Shown: positions 23,784 through 34,818 of the stretch, piece after piece
How positions within the stretch are numbered: position 1 is the stretch's first letter
Layout of the letters: the number at the start of each line of letters is the position of its first letter
NCBI GenBank assembly: GCA_948099385.1
Contig: CANUEZ040000107.1
Coordinates: 3,100,001-3,164,000 of the forward strand
Length of the DNA stretch: 64,000 nucleotides
From: Fasciola hepatica
Lineage: Eukaryota > Platyhelminthes > Trematoda > Plagiorchiida > Fasciolidae
Direction of reading: 5' to 3'
Notes under the pieces: generated by a model
Databases searched by the model: none
The model's input: the letters and a program-made list of their open reading frames with translations, nothing else
What the model was told of the DNA's origin: nothing
Program-made: the position numbers and the translations under genes

Positions 23784-24240
23784 CTACTGTCGTATGGTCG
23801 CTACCCGGAAATGTATGCGGAACAGAAACCGAATTTTAGGAAGCCTATGAGTGAATATAAGGTCTAGGATGTTGGTGTTTCTGGTGGGCTCTTCACCATG
23901 TAGAACCCAACCCTCAATGTAAGCGTCTGAGGTAAACTCTACTAAGTTGGGAGGTGCCGTGAGACACATCAAAGATATTTCAGACCAGTTTAAATCACCG
24001 GCTACTATTTTTGCTGTCAAAGGTAGTGGTGGAACATAATCAAAGGCTCCGATTAAAGGAGATAAGTCTGCAGTAGTAGAGGAGGGAGGTCAACGGACAC
24101 AACCAATGTGCATGGTTATTGTAGAGAACCGAATTGTGAGCCATGAAGAATCAGGAGTAGAGATGTAGCGTACAACTTTGTCTGTGAGGCACACTAAATT
24201 ATAGTCAATATTATCTAGGACGACACCAGAAAACTAAGAT
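23784..24240 (-). pseudogene. LINE-A copy 3 endonuclease
   Basis: APE-type endonuclease of a LINE. In the upstream frame (about 24,230-24,030) the motifs VRYISTPDSSWLTIRF and MHIGCVRRPPSS are visible, then in 24,020-23,784 the core IVAGDLNWSEISL (the family GDFN motif; Asn and Asp are catalytic neighbours) and NTNILDLIFTH. At least one frameshift separates the halves. It sits head to head with copy 4, whose recognisable sequence begins close by at about 24,290 on the opposite strand. Confidence 0.68.
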
Positions 24241-24526
24241 GGACGGAGGAGGGTGCTGTGACAAAAAGGTCAAAAGGGTATATACAGGGTATGTACAGCT
24301 TTTCCCACTTTTCGGTTTCCGTTCTGAATAAATTTCCGGGTGGCGACCATAAGATAGTGGCCGATAAATTTTCATTTCATCCTTATCCATCGGACTATCC
24401 GACCCCAGTCAACAATTCAGTCCGTTTAAATTAGAGCCCTCTGCCCAATCCCATCCGCAACCAAGATTGGAGCAGTTTTTTCTTACGTCTGGCCCCCAAC
24501 AGTAGGCCGATCACTTTTACCTTAAC

Positions 24527-25292
24527 ATGAGAAACCGCCCTCTTAAACTTAACCCAATATCCCAAAACTCCTCCCTTAGGAAGTCCAGACTTGCCTCCCT
24601 CCAACGAAAGTTCCCGAAGATGCAAAGGCTTTATCTCCAAAACCACTACTTTTCTCTTCTCATGAGACTAACACCTCTTGCTGATATTATCCGGGACCTA
24701 AAGGAAAAACAGCTCCGCTACGAAGAAGCCAAAGCCTTAAGGCATCCCAATAAAGCATTGAAACTCTCACTCCTACAAAATCTAGGAATTCAGCAACGTA
24801 TATTACGATCCAATACTTTGTGCTACCGAAAGAACTTCGGCCACCTCCCCTTCTGATATCGCTAAGGCCTTCAACCAATACTTTGCCAATTCCATGGTCC
24901 CCGCCTCAGATACAGCACCCCCCCCCCAAAAAAAATATAATCTGGCTATTACCAGCTCTTCCCTATTTGCCCTAACCCTTGAAGTAAACGCTATTTCCAG
25001 ACTCATTTTACGCTCTAAAGCATCTGCCCATCCTGGACCAGACGGGTTGCCCCCAGCTGCCATCAATAACGGTAGATCGGACCTTCCACGTCTATTACTA
25101 AATCTATTCAGCTTGTCACTCAAATTTAGTTTGTTACCGTCGAACCGGAAGCTTTCAGTCATCAGTCCACGACACAAAAAACGACCTGTCCGCGAACTCA
25201 CTAATAACCGTCCCATCAACCATACCCTTATCATTTCCAGAATAACGGGAACGATTATCAAAGATGGCATTACCACCCATCTTCTCGCCTAG
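24527..25292 (+). pseudogene. LINE-A copy 4 linker and RT N-terminal part
   Basis: Frame 24,527-24,856 is the basic linker between endonuclease and RT (LRKSRLASLQRKFPKMQ, DIIRDLKEKQLRYEEAKA). After a shift, frame 24,894-25,292 gives SSSLFALTLEVNAISRLI, HPGPDGLPPAAI (the GPDGLP motif), then NNRPINHTLIISRI. The run of nine C and eight A at about 24,929-24,945 is a likely slippage site. Copy 3 carries the same blocks on the other strand. Confidence 0.72.
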
Positions 25293-26268
25293 AACCTTTT
25301 TAGCAATGGGCAGCACGAATTTCTCAAATCGTTATCATGCACCACATGTCAGTGTGACTTCCACAACCTAGTCAATAATGCTGTTGATAGCGGGCAGTCA
25401 TTAGTAATTGTCTACCCGGATCTGTCGAGGGCTTTCGACTGCGTTTCACATCCCCATCTTATCTCCAAATTGCGTTCATTCGGCATTGCTGACCCGCTGC
25501 TTTCTTGGCTGAAATCTTGTCTCACTCATCGTTTGCAAGTGGTCCTCACCAACGGACGTACTTTTAACCCGAAACCTGTCACACGTGATATTGTGCAGCG
25601 CAGTGTACTCTGTCCTCTCCTATTTCTAATGTATGTTAGTGACGCACTGGATCCAGTACACCATGGCACGCCATTCTCGTTTGCAGGCGATATAAAAAAT
25701 AGTCCACTCTTCTAGTTTCAGTGATTATACCCCAAATCTTTGCAACCTTCCGGCGGACCTGTCTGCACCTGACCGCTGTCTGCACTTTTGGATGATGAAG
25801 TTTTCCGTTGATGAGCGCGAGGTCCTAGTCTACAAGTTCCAATTGCCCCCTGGATCCTTAACTCTTGATGGGTCCCCAATAGCCAGTAGACCTACCACCC
25901 ACGATTTGGGCCTCAATTATTCCTGCTCCTCCAACTTCTCTGAGCACGCCGCCATCCAGTCGGCCAAGTCTAGGAGAAGTGTGGTCTTTCTCTTCGGCTC
26001 CCTTCGTCTTCGTGACATTATCATCAGCATCTTTAAACCCCACATCAGGCCTTCGTTTGAACACTGTTCAATAATATTTTCCAACATGACGAAATTCGAC
26101 AGATTCGCGCTGGAAAGCATACAAAGGCGTTTTACTAAAGAAATGCTCGGTTGGTCCACGTCTTCAAGCTATAGAGAACGATACCAACATCTGAATCTTG
26201 ACCCACTCTGGCTCCGCCGCTTAAGACTAAATTTACTGTACTTGTATAACCCGCTCCATAACCGGTCT
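25201..26268 (+). repeat. Inverted repeat 1, right arm
   Basis: 1,068 bp, partner of 21,474-22,523; the 18-bp length difference equals the single gap, so the arms are otherwise collinear. Confidence 0.88.
25293..25715 (+). pseudogene. LINE-A copy 4 RT core with altered catalytic motif
   Basis: Contains the palm motif VIVYPDLSRAFDCVSHPHL, then the frame 25,470-25,715 (MRSFGIADPLLSWLKSCLTH ...), ending FAGDIKNSPLF and a stop. FAGD (25,680-25,691) replaces the catalytic FADD of active LINEs. The 82-codon frame is identical to that of copy 3. Such an RT should be inactive. Confidence 0.75.
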
Positions 26269-26605
26269 TTTTCCATTAATCCAATAAGCTTCTCCCGTGA
26301 AACCCCTTACTCACTTCTGCACAGGCCTTTTACTGTCTTTTCTGTTATGGCTATATATATATATATTATTATTATTATTATTTATTATTATTATTTGTAT
26401 TATTATTATTTTATTATTTTATTATTTTTTCCTTCTTGCCTACTCCAAGGTCTGGAACAGGTTGCACTTCACTCTTCGAGCTTCACAAACCAAGTCCCAA
26501 TTTCTGTCGGCACTCATCCCATACCTCAGCCTCACCTGTGCACTCCAGTTATCTAATATGAGCATGGCAGAAGATATAGCTTACGAGACGGGCATCGACT
26601 TCTAA
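25792..26605 (+). pseudogene. LINE-A copy 4 RT C-terminal region
   Basis: Begins MMKFSVDEREVLVYKFQLPP; HDLGLNYSCSSNFSE follows, then FKPHIRPSFEHCSIIFSN and RRFTKEMLGW, as in copy 3. The frame runs into a TA/TTA microsatellite (26,352-26,432) that encodes an artificial Ile/Tyr run. Past it, frame 2 recovers the family sequence (SKVWNRLHFTLRASQTKSQF) and ends AYETGIDF with a stop at 26,603-26,605. Thus the microsatellite displaced the frame. Confidence 0.74.
26352..26432 (+). repeat. (TA)n/(TTA)n microsatellite
   Basis: Imperfect run of TA then TTA/ATT units inside the LINE-A copy 4 ORF; absent from the equivalent place in copy 3. Confidence 0.9.
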
Positions 26606-29345
26606 GACCCACTCCTCCGCTGACCCTGCTCCCTTCAATTAAAGACACAATCAACGATAGACGGTTTCATCTATCTGACTGAGTTCTCGACGTTAGACTA
26701 GCTATGGCCATTCCCTTAGTGAATCAAACCAATTAAAGTACCACTATTTTCATTCACTTTGCTTCCACCTTCTCCAGTAGTCTTTGTCACTCTTATGCCT
26801 CGTCCTTTGCTGGTTTATATATGCCTCCATTGACCGTTGATCCACAGCGGGGGTACACCCCGACTGCTCTTTTTATTTGCTCCCCTTTTCCAGTTCTCTC
26901 CTTACGTGCATTTCATCCTCAACGTTGGCATGCGCGCCTGGATAACGCCGCGGTTTGGTCGATTATTGACCACTGGCTTGGTCCTCTGGAACCCCTCGCA
27001 ACCTAGCCATCAGATCGCGGAACTTATGTATTGTACCTTCGTAGATGAACTACGCCCCACATGCATAACCATCAATGAACATTAGTGCCAATCCCAAAGG
27101 TGCGGGACGCTGCCAGGTCCACGGTTTTGGCCGGCGCACACCGGGCGTGCAGGCTGTCTGCAACGATGTGCGAGAGCAATTAGGCTGGTGGATCACACCT
27201 CCTGTGTTCACCTCGAAGTGCCTCCCAGGTTGGGTGTCCAGCGCACGGCCAGTCCCACCCATTAGCATCGGTTGCGGATTGCACGCTCTAAAGCTGCCAG
27301 CTGCAGATTGCATGCCCTGACTGTCCTTGTTCGCCACTGTATGCACACCTATCACTCTTGTCATCACCCTTATCACATCCATTTTTTCGTTCTTCTATGG
27401 TATGCACACCTACCCATTCTGTCCTTGCTCCCATCGACTCTCACTGTGTTACTTCTCACTGCACGTCACTATCGTCCTACCCACATTACTCTGCCGACGA
27501 CCGCCGATATTTTATTTCGTCACTCATATCGGCGTTGCCGGCTTGTAGCATCCATTCATTCGATATCACCCTAAGCCTGTAAAGCTCACTGGTCGCATTC
27601 TTAGGCCTCACTGCCTACCGTTCTGTCAAACCCTCCCTCGTTCTCCCTTCTTACGCTTAATACCATCACACACCAGCCCCACCCTCACCCATGACCAATT
27701 TCCATATTACAACTGCCGTTCCAAACTCTGCATCTCTCTCAGCCACATTTATTATCTAGTCACTAGCACTCTATTTTCCTTGCCTGGCTCCGCAATTCCT
27801 CTGTGGATCCCTCCACTTGGCAGTGCTCCGATTAGTATCGTCCATTTACATCTACTTGTAGAATTGCCGGCATGCAAGCAGCTACCAATTTCTATGTCCT
27901 CGACTCCGACGCACATCCATTGTTCATGTGATATGTTCGTCCACCGGTTTGCCTGTCCCGGTGCTTCTTTCCTCCCTGCCTTTTTCGTGTTCCACCTGCA
28001 ATGAAATGATTTTACTGGTTATGTCTCACCTGTCTTTTTCGGCCCGTGCTCCCATCTCCTGTTTCGTCGACTGTTTGCCACAGGCATTTTATGCGTGACT
28101 TTCAGACTGTTCTGCTTTTTCCCTTGCCACCTAATGTAAAATCACTGTTTCGTCACGGTTCTCATTCACAGCTTCAGTCCGTTTGATCTGCTATCACCCT
28201 CCGGTACCCCTTTTGCTCATTTCTCTCCCACGCTGTTTGCCGTCACAGCTAGGTATATTTCCTTACTTTGTATGCACAGTCGCTCTGCTCTGCTTAGCCA
28301 TCTCCACCGCCACCATCTTCCTGCCGAATAAAGTAAGCCCATTTAATAATGCTTCTCCCATTTTTGACCGAAACCACATGTCTCACCTATATCAATCAGA
28401 TTATTAGATCCATTCTTACCTGTTCTCTTCGGTACTTTCCTTCATCTCCCTTTTTTGAACTGCCCCTCAGTCGTCGTCTTTTCTGTGCTTCCGCATTCTT
28501 TACTCTATCTGTTGACCCGCCAAGTTCACCTGTCATGAAGATAACTCACCACGATATTCCAAAGTGAATTCTACAAACACTCGACCTAACCTAACCTGCC
28601 TCCCCCCTAATAACCGATAATTCCTTTCTAGGAATCCATTGTTATTGATCCGGCTTTTCTTATGTGTATATGTATATATATATATATAAACAAGAGCACA
28701 TATGTATATATGCATTCGCTCTGTATCCTGCAGTTCCTCACAGGCCATCACCCTTGCTATCACCTCGCTGACCACCATGATGTTCATCCATTCCTTCTAC
28801 GTCTATGTCTCACATCTGCTGTGTCCAATTCCTATGAACTATTTTTTTACCTGATTCTCCCTTCAAGTCGTACTTTTCTCGCTCCCCGTTTTACAATGAG
28901 TTTTGTGCCCTGTTCGCCGACCACCTATTGCAGAGTGCCAATGCTTCGTCGCTACCTAATCCTTTGCAGTGAGTCTAACTTTTTATCATCGTCTCCCGCT
29001 ACTACAGCTTCTCATGCTGATTTCTAGCCTTTCTCATATATATCAGTCAGCTTTCAGATGTCTCTATACTGACCAGCCGGATCCCCCACCTGACCTTGAC
29101 TTTTCGTACCCACCGGGCGTCCATTTTAATCCGCCCGTGGGTGCACTTAAACTCAGTACATTCTCCCTAGTGTGCGTACGTTTGCCATACTTTCATCCCA
29201 CGTTATCCCCTCCCTTCTAAGCGTCTTTTTCCAACTTCTGTGATGTATATTTCCACATTTTCAAGGGTTTTGTCCGTTTATTACATCACCTGTAAACAAC
29301 TGATCATGCACCTGGCATGCCTCGGGCGTCTCCGAAATAGGCCAA
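26606..29345 (+). mobile_element. LINE-A copy 4, 2.7-kb 3' UTR
   Basis: Long non-coding tail with the same order of blocks as 7,650-10,412: 'gttgatccacagcggggg' (about 26,837), the conserved box (about 27,100-27,290), a pyrimidine-rich middle, and the terminal 'cctccgaaata'. A short (TA)n lies at about 28,673-28,688. Many short open frames in both copies are composition effects and differ between copies. Confidence 0.7.
27060..27310 (-). repeat. Conserved LINE-A 3' UTR box
   Basis: About 250 bp kept better than its surroundings in copies 1, 2 and 4 (copy 3 is cut off inside it). On the minus strand a frame with FEVNTGGVIHQPNC and TACTPGVRRPKP recurs with substitutions in copy 2 (FEVNTGGVIHQPNC, TACMSDVRRPK) and more weakly in copy 1. 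Could be an RNA structure needed for priming, an antisense coding remnant or an old SINE captured by the family. Confidence 0.5.
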
Positions 29346-29633
29346 TAATAAACATTCAATTAAATTAAATATTAAAAACGGTGCGACACAAACTCACAGT
29401 TGTTCGCTGTTCTTTTGATCAGAAAATGAGCGCCAAAGAGCCAATATCCGCCAATATCTTCAGTCCAGTTCGGTCTGACAGCCAGTCGCTGAACAGAACA
29501 GGATGGTATTGAGCGAAGTGCCAAGAGACGCTGTGGAAGCTTCTAAAATGTTTTGTTTCTCACAGTTAGTTCCGACTGATAAAATTCCAAAACAGTCCAA
29601 ATCAAAAGATGAGACTGCTCCAGAATGAAAGAT
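29346..29633. other. No recognised gene
   Basis: AT-rich sequence after the LINE-A end, no motif seen. Confidence 0.4.
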
Positions 29634-32129
29634 TTATTGGCAGCCTTTTTGTATTGCGTGGTGAGGATATTCGAAAAGTTGTGTGTGTTTTACTTTAAAA
29701 AGTAGGTACAACAAAGGAGTGTTGCACCAACGGACTTTGAGAATCATGGAAAAAGTCTGAAGTGTGCAGGTAACTACGCGGTCGAGTATGACACGTCCAA
29801 TTGGGAGTACTAAAAGGGCTTGCAGTGCGTGCACTAGGCACCCACCTCCGCTTGCGTCAATCCTGTTTGCTCTAAAAACCTTGTACCCCTCCCGCAGAAT
29901 TTGGCTTGTGAGAGTGTGTTCCGTGAATCAAGTTTCAGTAATAGGGATGATATCAGGAGTTGACTTTATAACAACGTTTTGAGTAATGAGGCCCTTTTAG
30001 GATAGACCGGGAGTTGAATAGGATCAAGACTAACCCATTTATGTGGACGTCAGTGTCTGGGCTAGGTAACAAAGGGGAGTTAATGGGCGAAGAAAGTGTA
30101 CAGGGAGGTGAGTGAGTTGAAGCTATCACGGAAGAAGAAACGTGAGCATTGGTCACCTCCACGATAGCATCAGAGGGCTCGGCCGCGGACGACCAGGAAA
30201 TGCTCAATTTCGGGATAATGCCAGGTGACCGAGAAGAACCTTGGCTAAGCAGCCGTGCCACAAGCCGCGATTCATTGGGATCGGTCGATGATCCAGCGTG
30301 ATGACAGAACGTAGGCCTTTGGAGTATATTGGCTTTTCTACGTGACAACCTTAGTGGTGGTTGGTGTTGTGTATAGAGGTGGCTTCGCCGCTGTCTATGC
30401 GGCTTGCTCGGGTGGAGACGGATAGGAATTGGCGGTTGGTAAAGGGGTATATGAAGGCTATTTTGGAAGAAGGTGGTGGGAATACGCGGTGTTGCATCGT
30501 TGGCCTCTGGAGTTCCGTGAGCTATCAAAGTTGTAAGCGACTGGCAAGGTGATGGTATTGGAAAGTGATTTATTAAGGCCGGAAGAACTGAGAGATTGTG
30601 GGATCGTATGCTGCTGGGTGGTGGAAGTTTACACGGAGGGGGTTTTGTGGATGTGTTCTGCTGGCAGAGGGACTATGGTGAGATGGGCAATGGTGGGGAA
30701 GTACAAAAGTTTGGCACGGTAAAGGAACAAACAGGATAAACGGTGGAGGCACGGAAAGTTTAGGAAGTGATGGTTTAGGCAGACGCAGCTTTGAATATAA
30801 GCTGTGAGGCGGGTTGCGGGTGACGTCCGTATAAAAGCGCGTAGAGCTGGGATTTTGCTGGGGAAATATACGGTTTTAGAAACTACCTGTTTTGGGAACA
30901 GAAATTGTGGGCTCTGGAATAAGTGACATCCTGCTAGGTATCTTTTTGCTTCTAATTTTTGCATGACCATCTGAGCGTGGCCTGGTGATATAAGGCTGTT
31001 GCTGCAAGTTAACTCGACGCTGGGGTTTTCAATAAAGACGGGAGGTGGGTTGCCAAATTATGGATTTGCGGCAACGGGTTTCCGTTGATATCGACAATCT
31101 GCTTTGGGGGCTGAGTACAAATTGGTGACAACTTTCGGCCCATTGGTGGCAAGTCAGATCGCAAGGACGAGATTGCATCCTTAGGTACGCCACTTCATGG
31201 CAGTTTGTCTGAGGGTGTATGTCCTGAGGGTTCTTACGAGAATGGTCTGGCAGAAGTATGGTACGGTCCAGTGGATAGGTTTTGGTGGCTGCAAGAGGAT
31301 GTGGACAAGAACAACTTTACCTTGTTTTGGGTCGCCTTGAAAGAATGACGCAACGTTGTTAGGTCAGGGAGGCTGCGCGACTGAGGTAGCTGTTTTGATG
31401 CGCGGGGCTAAGCTGCCTGGCAGGACTCGGTGGATTCGAGCCTCAGGCGCCCATGACATTACTAGCGAGTCTAGGATGCTTGCAGACCGGTGAATTTGGA
31501 GAGGGTCCCAGCGTCGCATACGTTAGTTGCGTAGAGTGCATTGGGGGAGAGTTGCGGAAGCAATCTTTTTGGCCAATTCCTGCCCAGGTTGTTTGAGAGA
31601 GTTCAACTTCTTCAGCACTTCTTGTCGTAGTGGCGTCTTGTCGGGTGCTGTTCGAATGTTTTTTATGGTGAGTTAACAGCCATAACGTTTTCGTTATGTA
31701 TAGACTCACTGGCTGTTAGCTAGTCCGAAAGCTAGAAAACTGGGGACATTGTTGTCGTTTTGTTTGTTTTCGTAGTCTGCTGCTACGGCATATCACCTGT
31801 TCCATGTTAGGTGCCCTTAGCAAGGTACTGCTAAATGGGGCCCTATCAGGAATGGTGAATACAGTGGCGTGGTTATGATGTCGTTTTCATTCCGAAATCT
31901 CTAAGTATGTGGTGTCAATAAAGTTACACGTGGCTACTAAGGTACAGGCCGTGGTTACCACAGAGGCCTCGAGAAGCTGAGCCAGTTGAGTCGGAATTCC
32001 GGTGGCACTGTCAAAAGATTTATTTCGCGATTCGAGCGAGCTTACTTGCTGTAAGAGGCTGTCATTCTTGCTGTATGAATCATTATGGATGGTTTTAAGA
32101 CGGTGCACGGGGCAATGCCTGGGAGACAT
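29634..32129 (-). pseudogene. LINE-A copy 5: ORF1-like region and endonuclease N-terminus
   Basis: Minus-strand 5' half of LINE-A. From the 5' side: 32,129-31,887 has a short heptad-like stretch (NDSLLQQVSSLESRNKSF) suggestive of an ORF1 coiled coil; about 31,690-31,550 in another frame gives APDKTPLRQEVLKKLN and QELAKKIASATLPQ; 31,400-30,530 is proline/serine-rich with stops; 30,528-29,953 ends in HINGLVLILFNSRSILKG, the start of the endonuclease; and 29,950-29,634 has an ITET motif with a stop, then REGYKVFRANRIDASGGG, the family 'Y-vfR-DR--GGG' motif. The element ends at about 29,634 without RT. ORF1 proteins bind the element RNA; that role is inferred only from position and the coiled coil. 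Confidence 0.6.
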
Positions 32130-34105
32130 AGGGCTACGAGTGGCAAAAGCTTGCTGAAAGGTCCGCTTCTTTTGGATTTTCGCATTATGACGGCCGGCTC
32201 CTGATAAGCAACTAATTTTGTTGGTTATTTGGAGAAAGCGAAGAGCCTACCAGTGAAATAAAGATGAAATTCTGTAGGAAGTCATTTAGGATAACTACCA
32301 ACGGGGTTGACTGGGTGCTTGCTCTGTATGGACTAAAAAGGATTGGGGGTTTAGCCTATGAGGAGACGGTAACTAAAGCGGGAGGTTTGCCCAACCGTCG
32401 CTAAGTAATTATAGACGGACTGGTGAAGGTTGATTTGTAGTTTTAACAGATCTAGATTTACTAGTAAATGGCTTTGTTGAATTTTCGTGGTGATAAATTA
32501 CGGTCCCACAGTGGTGTGTCGCAGTTATTGCCACGGACAGTTTGACGCTTCCCTGTTAATAACCATTACTACTAGGTAAGAAAAACCAGGCCTAAAGGAT
32601 GGAAAAGGGGGAAAAGCGAGACAACCTGATTTTTGCGTCACGCTGACCCTGACCTGTCGGCAGGCATGTCAATTCCCCGTGATCACTCACCACATTTATA
32701 GCTTTCATGGATTCGTCCGAATACTGACAAGCTCATTTTTGCTATTCATTTCTGTACCACGATCTCCAAACGATGCTTCACCGCAAATTTTTTTATCCAC
32801 AGCATTCTAGCAGTCAGCTGGTTGATAATTATCAGCTGCCTCCATCAGTTAGACTTGGCTCGGGTGGGACCGCTGCTTTGCGCTTCCACGAAATCACTGT
32901 ACCCTTCACATTGTGAACTGCCGCAAATGATACTCTAGTCGTGTCACATCTAATTTATCAAGATGGACATCAAACTTTGTGGCCAGAAATTCGTGACTTG
33001 ACCCTAGTGGAACTGAGAGACTTAGCATTACCTAGAGAATCAGTAACAGCCTGACAACCCTCAGAGACTTGCCAAGTTGATTCCTGTTGACCCACAAAGT
33101 CCCTGACTTCTCATCTGGATGCTTCCAACGAAACTTCTATTCAAGTTCCCACTTTAGAGCTATAGGTCACAGGAATCGCAACTTGAGCAACAGGTATCCA
33201 TTTCACAAGGATCCCAAAACGGAAACAAGAGTTATTCGCGGTTATTGCGACAGCTAGTGGTACGAGTACATACAAACCTCAATTATCCCGCCAAGTAGAC
33301 CTAGCCGCAAAGCCCAAAGGCTCAAAGCCCCAAGGACTAAGCACGACATTCAGAGATGGTCGGAGGCTAAATTTAAATGTCTCGCAAACAAACAGACGCG
33401 CAAACCCGTTGTGTACGAACGAGCTTAACAAAGTAACATCAAATATATTCACGTTCTCAAAGCATGTAGAATCTTCGAAAAGGGTTTTCGATAACGTCCT
33501 TTTCACCACCAGCCAAAACCATTCCGCGGATATCCCTGTCTAAAGTTCTCGGTGGGGTCATGAGTCTCACCCTGCCTACCTGAAGCTTACTGTCAGTGAC
33601 TGCGGTTGATAAACGCGTCGGTTGCGTGTACCACAGGCTGCCATCGTAGTCATTCCTAGCAAATAAACTCCCAACTCCGCTTCGCAATTCGAGATCAGCA
33701 TGTTCATCAAGAGATTGATGCAAACACTTGGACGTACGATTCGAAAGTGGAGGTTCCAGGAAGGAACATTAGGCTGCAACAGAATACGCACCATATTCCA
33801 GGCAGGGATCCAACTATTTCGAACGGGCATGGAAGTGATGGGAATACAAGATGCGCAAAATAAATGAGCGTGAGAGCTTCTTTCAGGTGACGGATCGATA
33901 TCACCCAAAACGAAAAGGTCCAAAAGCAGAGAAACTACAAAATAAAGGACAACTTTTTGGAAACAAATGGAGGTAGGTTTCTGGTCTCAAATCAGATTTA
34001 TAAGTGAGTGTACAGTAAAGTGTATCAAAAAACACACCAACACGAAAACGGGTAGAATACCAGCACGCATAGAAGGCTTCAAAATGCATCCGCTCACGAA
34101 GGATG
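32130..34105. other. No recognised gene; overlapping antisense frames at 33.3-34.1 kb
   Basis: 32,130-33,280 shows nothing I recognise. 33,279-34,119 carries several overlapping minus-strand frames (for example 33,576-33,923, 115 codons, and 33,457-33,723) without known motifs. Overlap in different frames argues that at most one is real. Confidence 0.35.
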
Positions 34106-34533
34106 CGTAGTGGCCTCAATTGTTCTGAGAAAATGACTATCTTCTGGACACCTTTTTGGATCTATTTTCTCCACGATCTTTTTTGACGTTTGACACTAAC
34201 CTCATAGTGTTCTCCGGTTGCGTACGTTTTACTGGACTGACTTTTCCGAGGTTTCCGTCGACCTCGTTTTAAATCACTTCCACTTTCGGTCGTTCGCCGA
34301 TTGTGCGCGCTCGCGGTTCGCTTTCTGCTCAGCCGTTGCATTTCGTTTCGTTTTCCGTTCGGTGTATCTCTCGTATCGGTACTGTTTCGGTGCCACGATA
34401 TGTAGAATACACCTTGCATCTGTAAACCGACTCGCGTCTTCTCTATTCGTCCGATAGGGGGGATATCGTTGGTATTTCGCTGCTAGACCCAATAGGGGAC
34501 ACGTTCACCAGCAGCTCTCGAACGTCTTCTATA
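34106..34533 (+). repeat. Solo-LTR-like repeat, copy b
   Basis: 428 bp, partner of 22,561-22,990 with a few percent difference by eye. Starts CGTAGTGGCC, ends CTTCTATA. Flanks (GATG and AACG) show no duplication, so it may have lost one or been moved. Confidence 0.75.
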
Positions 34534-34818
34534 AACGCAAAAGGACTACTTTATGATCAGCCAAAGAAAGCTCTTCCCCAAAGACCAGGGGAACTCCACT
34601 GGGTATTTCCAAATGATAGCCCCTTTTTGAAGGGTTCAAGCTGGATTTTGACGAATTTTTCTGGTTTGCCTTTGTGCAAGTTGCACATAAAATTGAAACT
34701 GAGCATATTTCACCTATCACTTATGAAAACTAAATCCACTTAAATAGGTGAAATGGACAAAATGGAATAAAATATAGAATCGCTCAGTGCGGGATGATCC
34801 TCGATCTACTTCATCCGT

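Larger units (their letters stand above)
20640..24285 (-). mobile_element. LINE-A copy 3 (left, inverted copy)
   Basis: LINE-A on the minus strand, 5' end near 24,285 and 3' end truncated in the 3' UTR near 20,640. Reading from the 5' end: endonuclease (24,230-23,780), linker (23,700-23,370), RT (23,363-21,960), RT C-terminus (21,932-21,190), beginning of the 3' UTR. It is split at 22,561-22,990 by a solo-LTR-like repeat. The stretch 21,474-22,523 is nearly identical in inverted orientation to 25,201-26,268 of copy 4, while sequence on both sides is much more diverged. Confidence 0.8.
24290..29345 (+). mobile_element. LINE-A copy 4 (right copy) with complete 3' UTR
   Basis: 5'-truncated LINE-A starting in the end of the endonuclease (about 24,290), through linker, RT and a roughly 2.7-kb 3' UTR that ends 'cgggcgtctccgaaata' (about 29,324-29,340). 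LINE-A copy 2 ends the same way. A TA/TTA microsatellite (26,352-26,432) sits inside the coding part. The best copy in the window for defining the family's 3' half. Confidence 0.8.

Noticed and set aside
20640..29345. Simple LINE 5' inversion (twin priming)
   Set aside because: Both halves contain overlapping parts of the element including RT and 3' region; twin priming would give complementary, non-overlapping parts.
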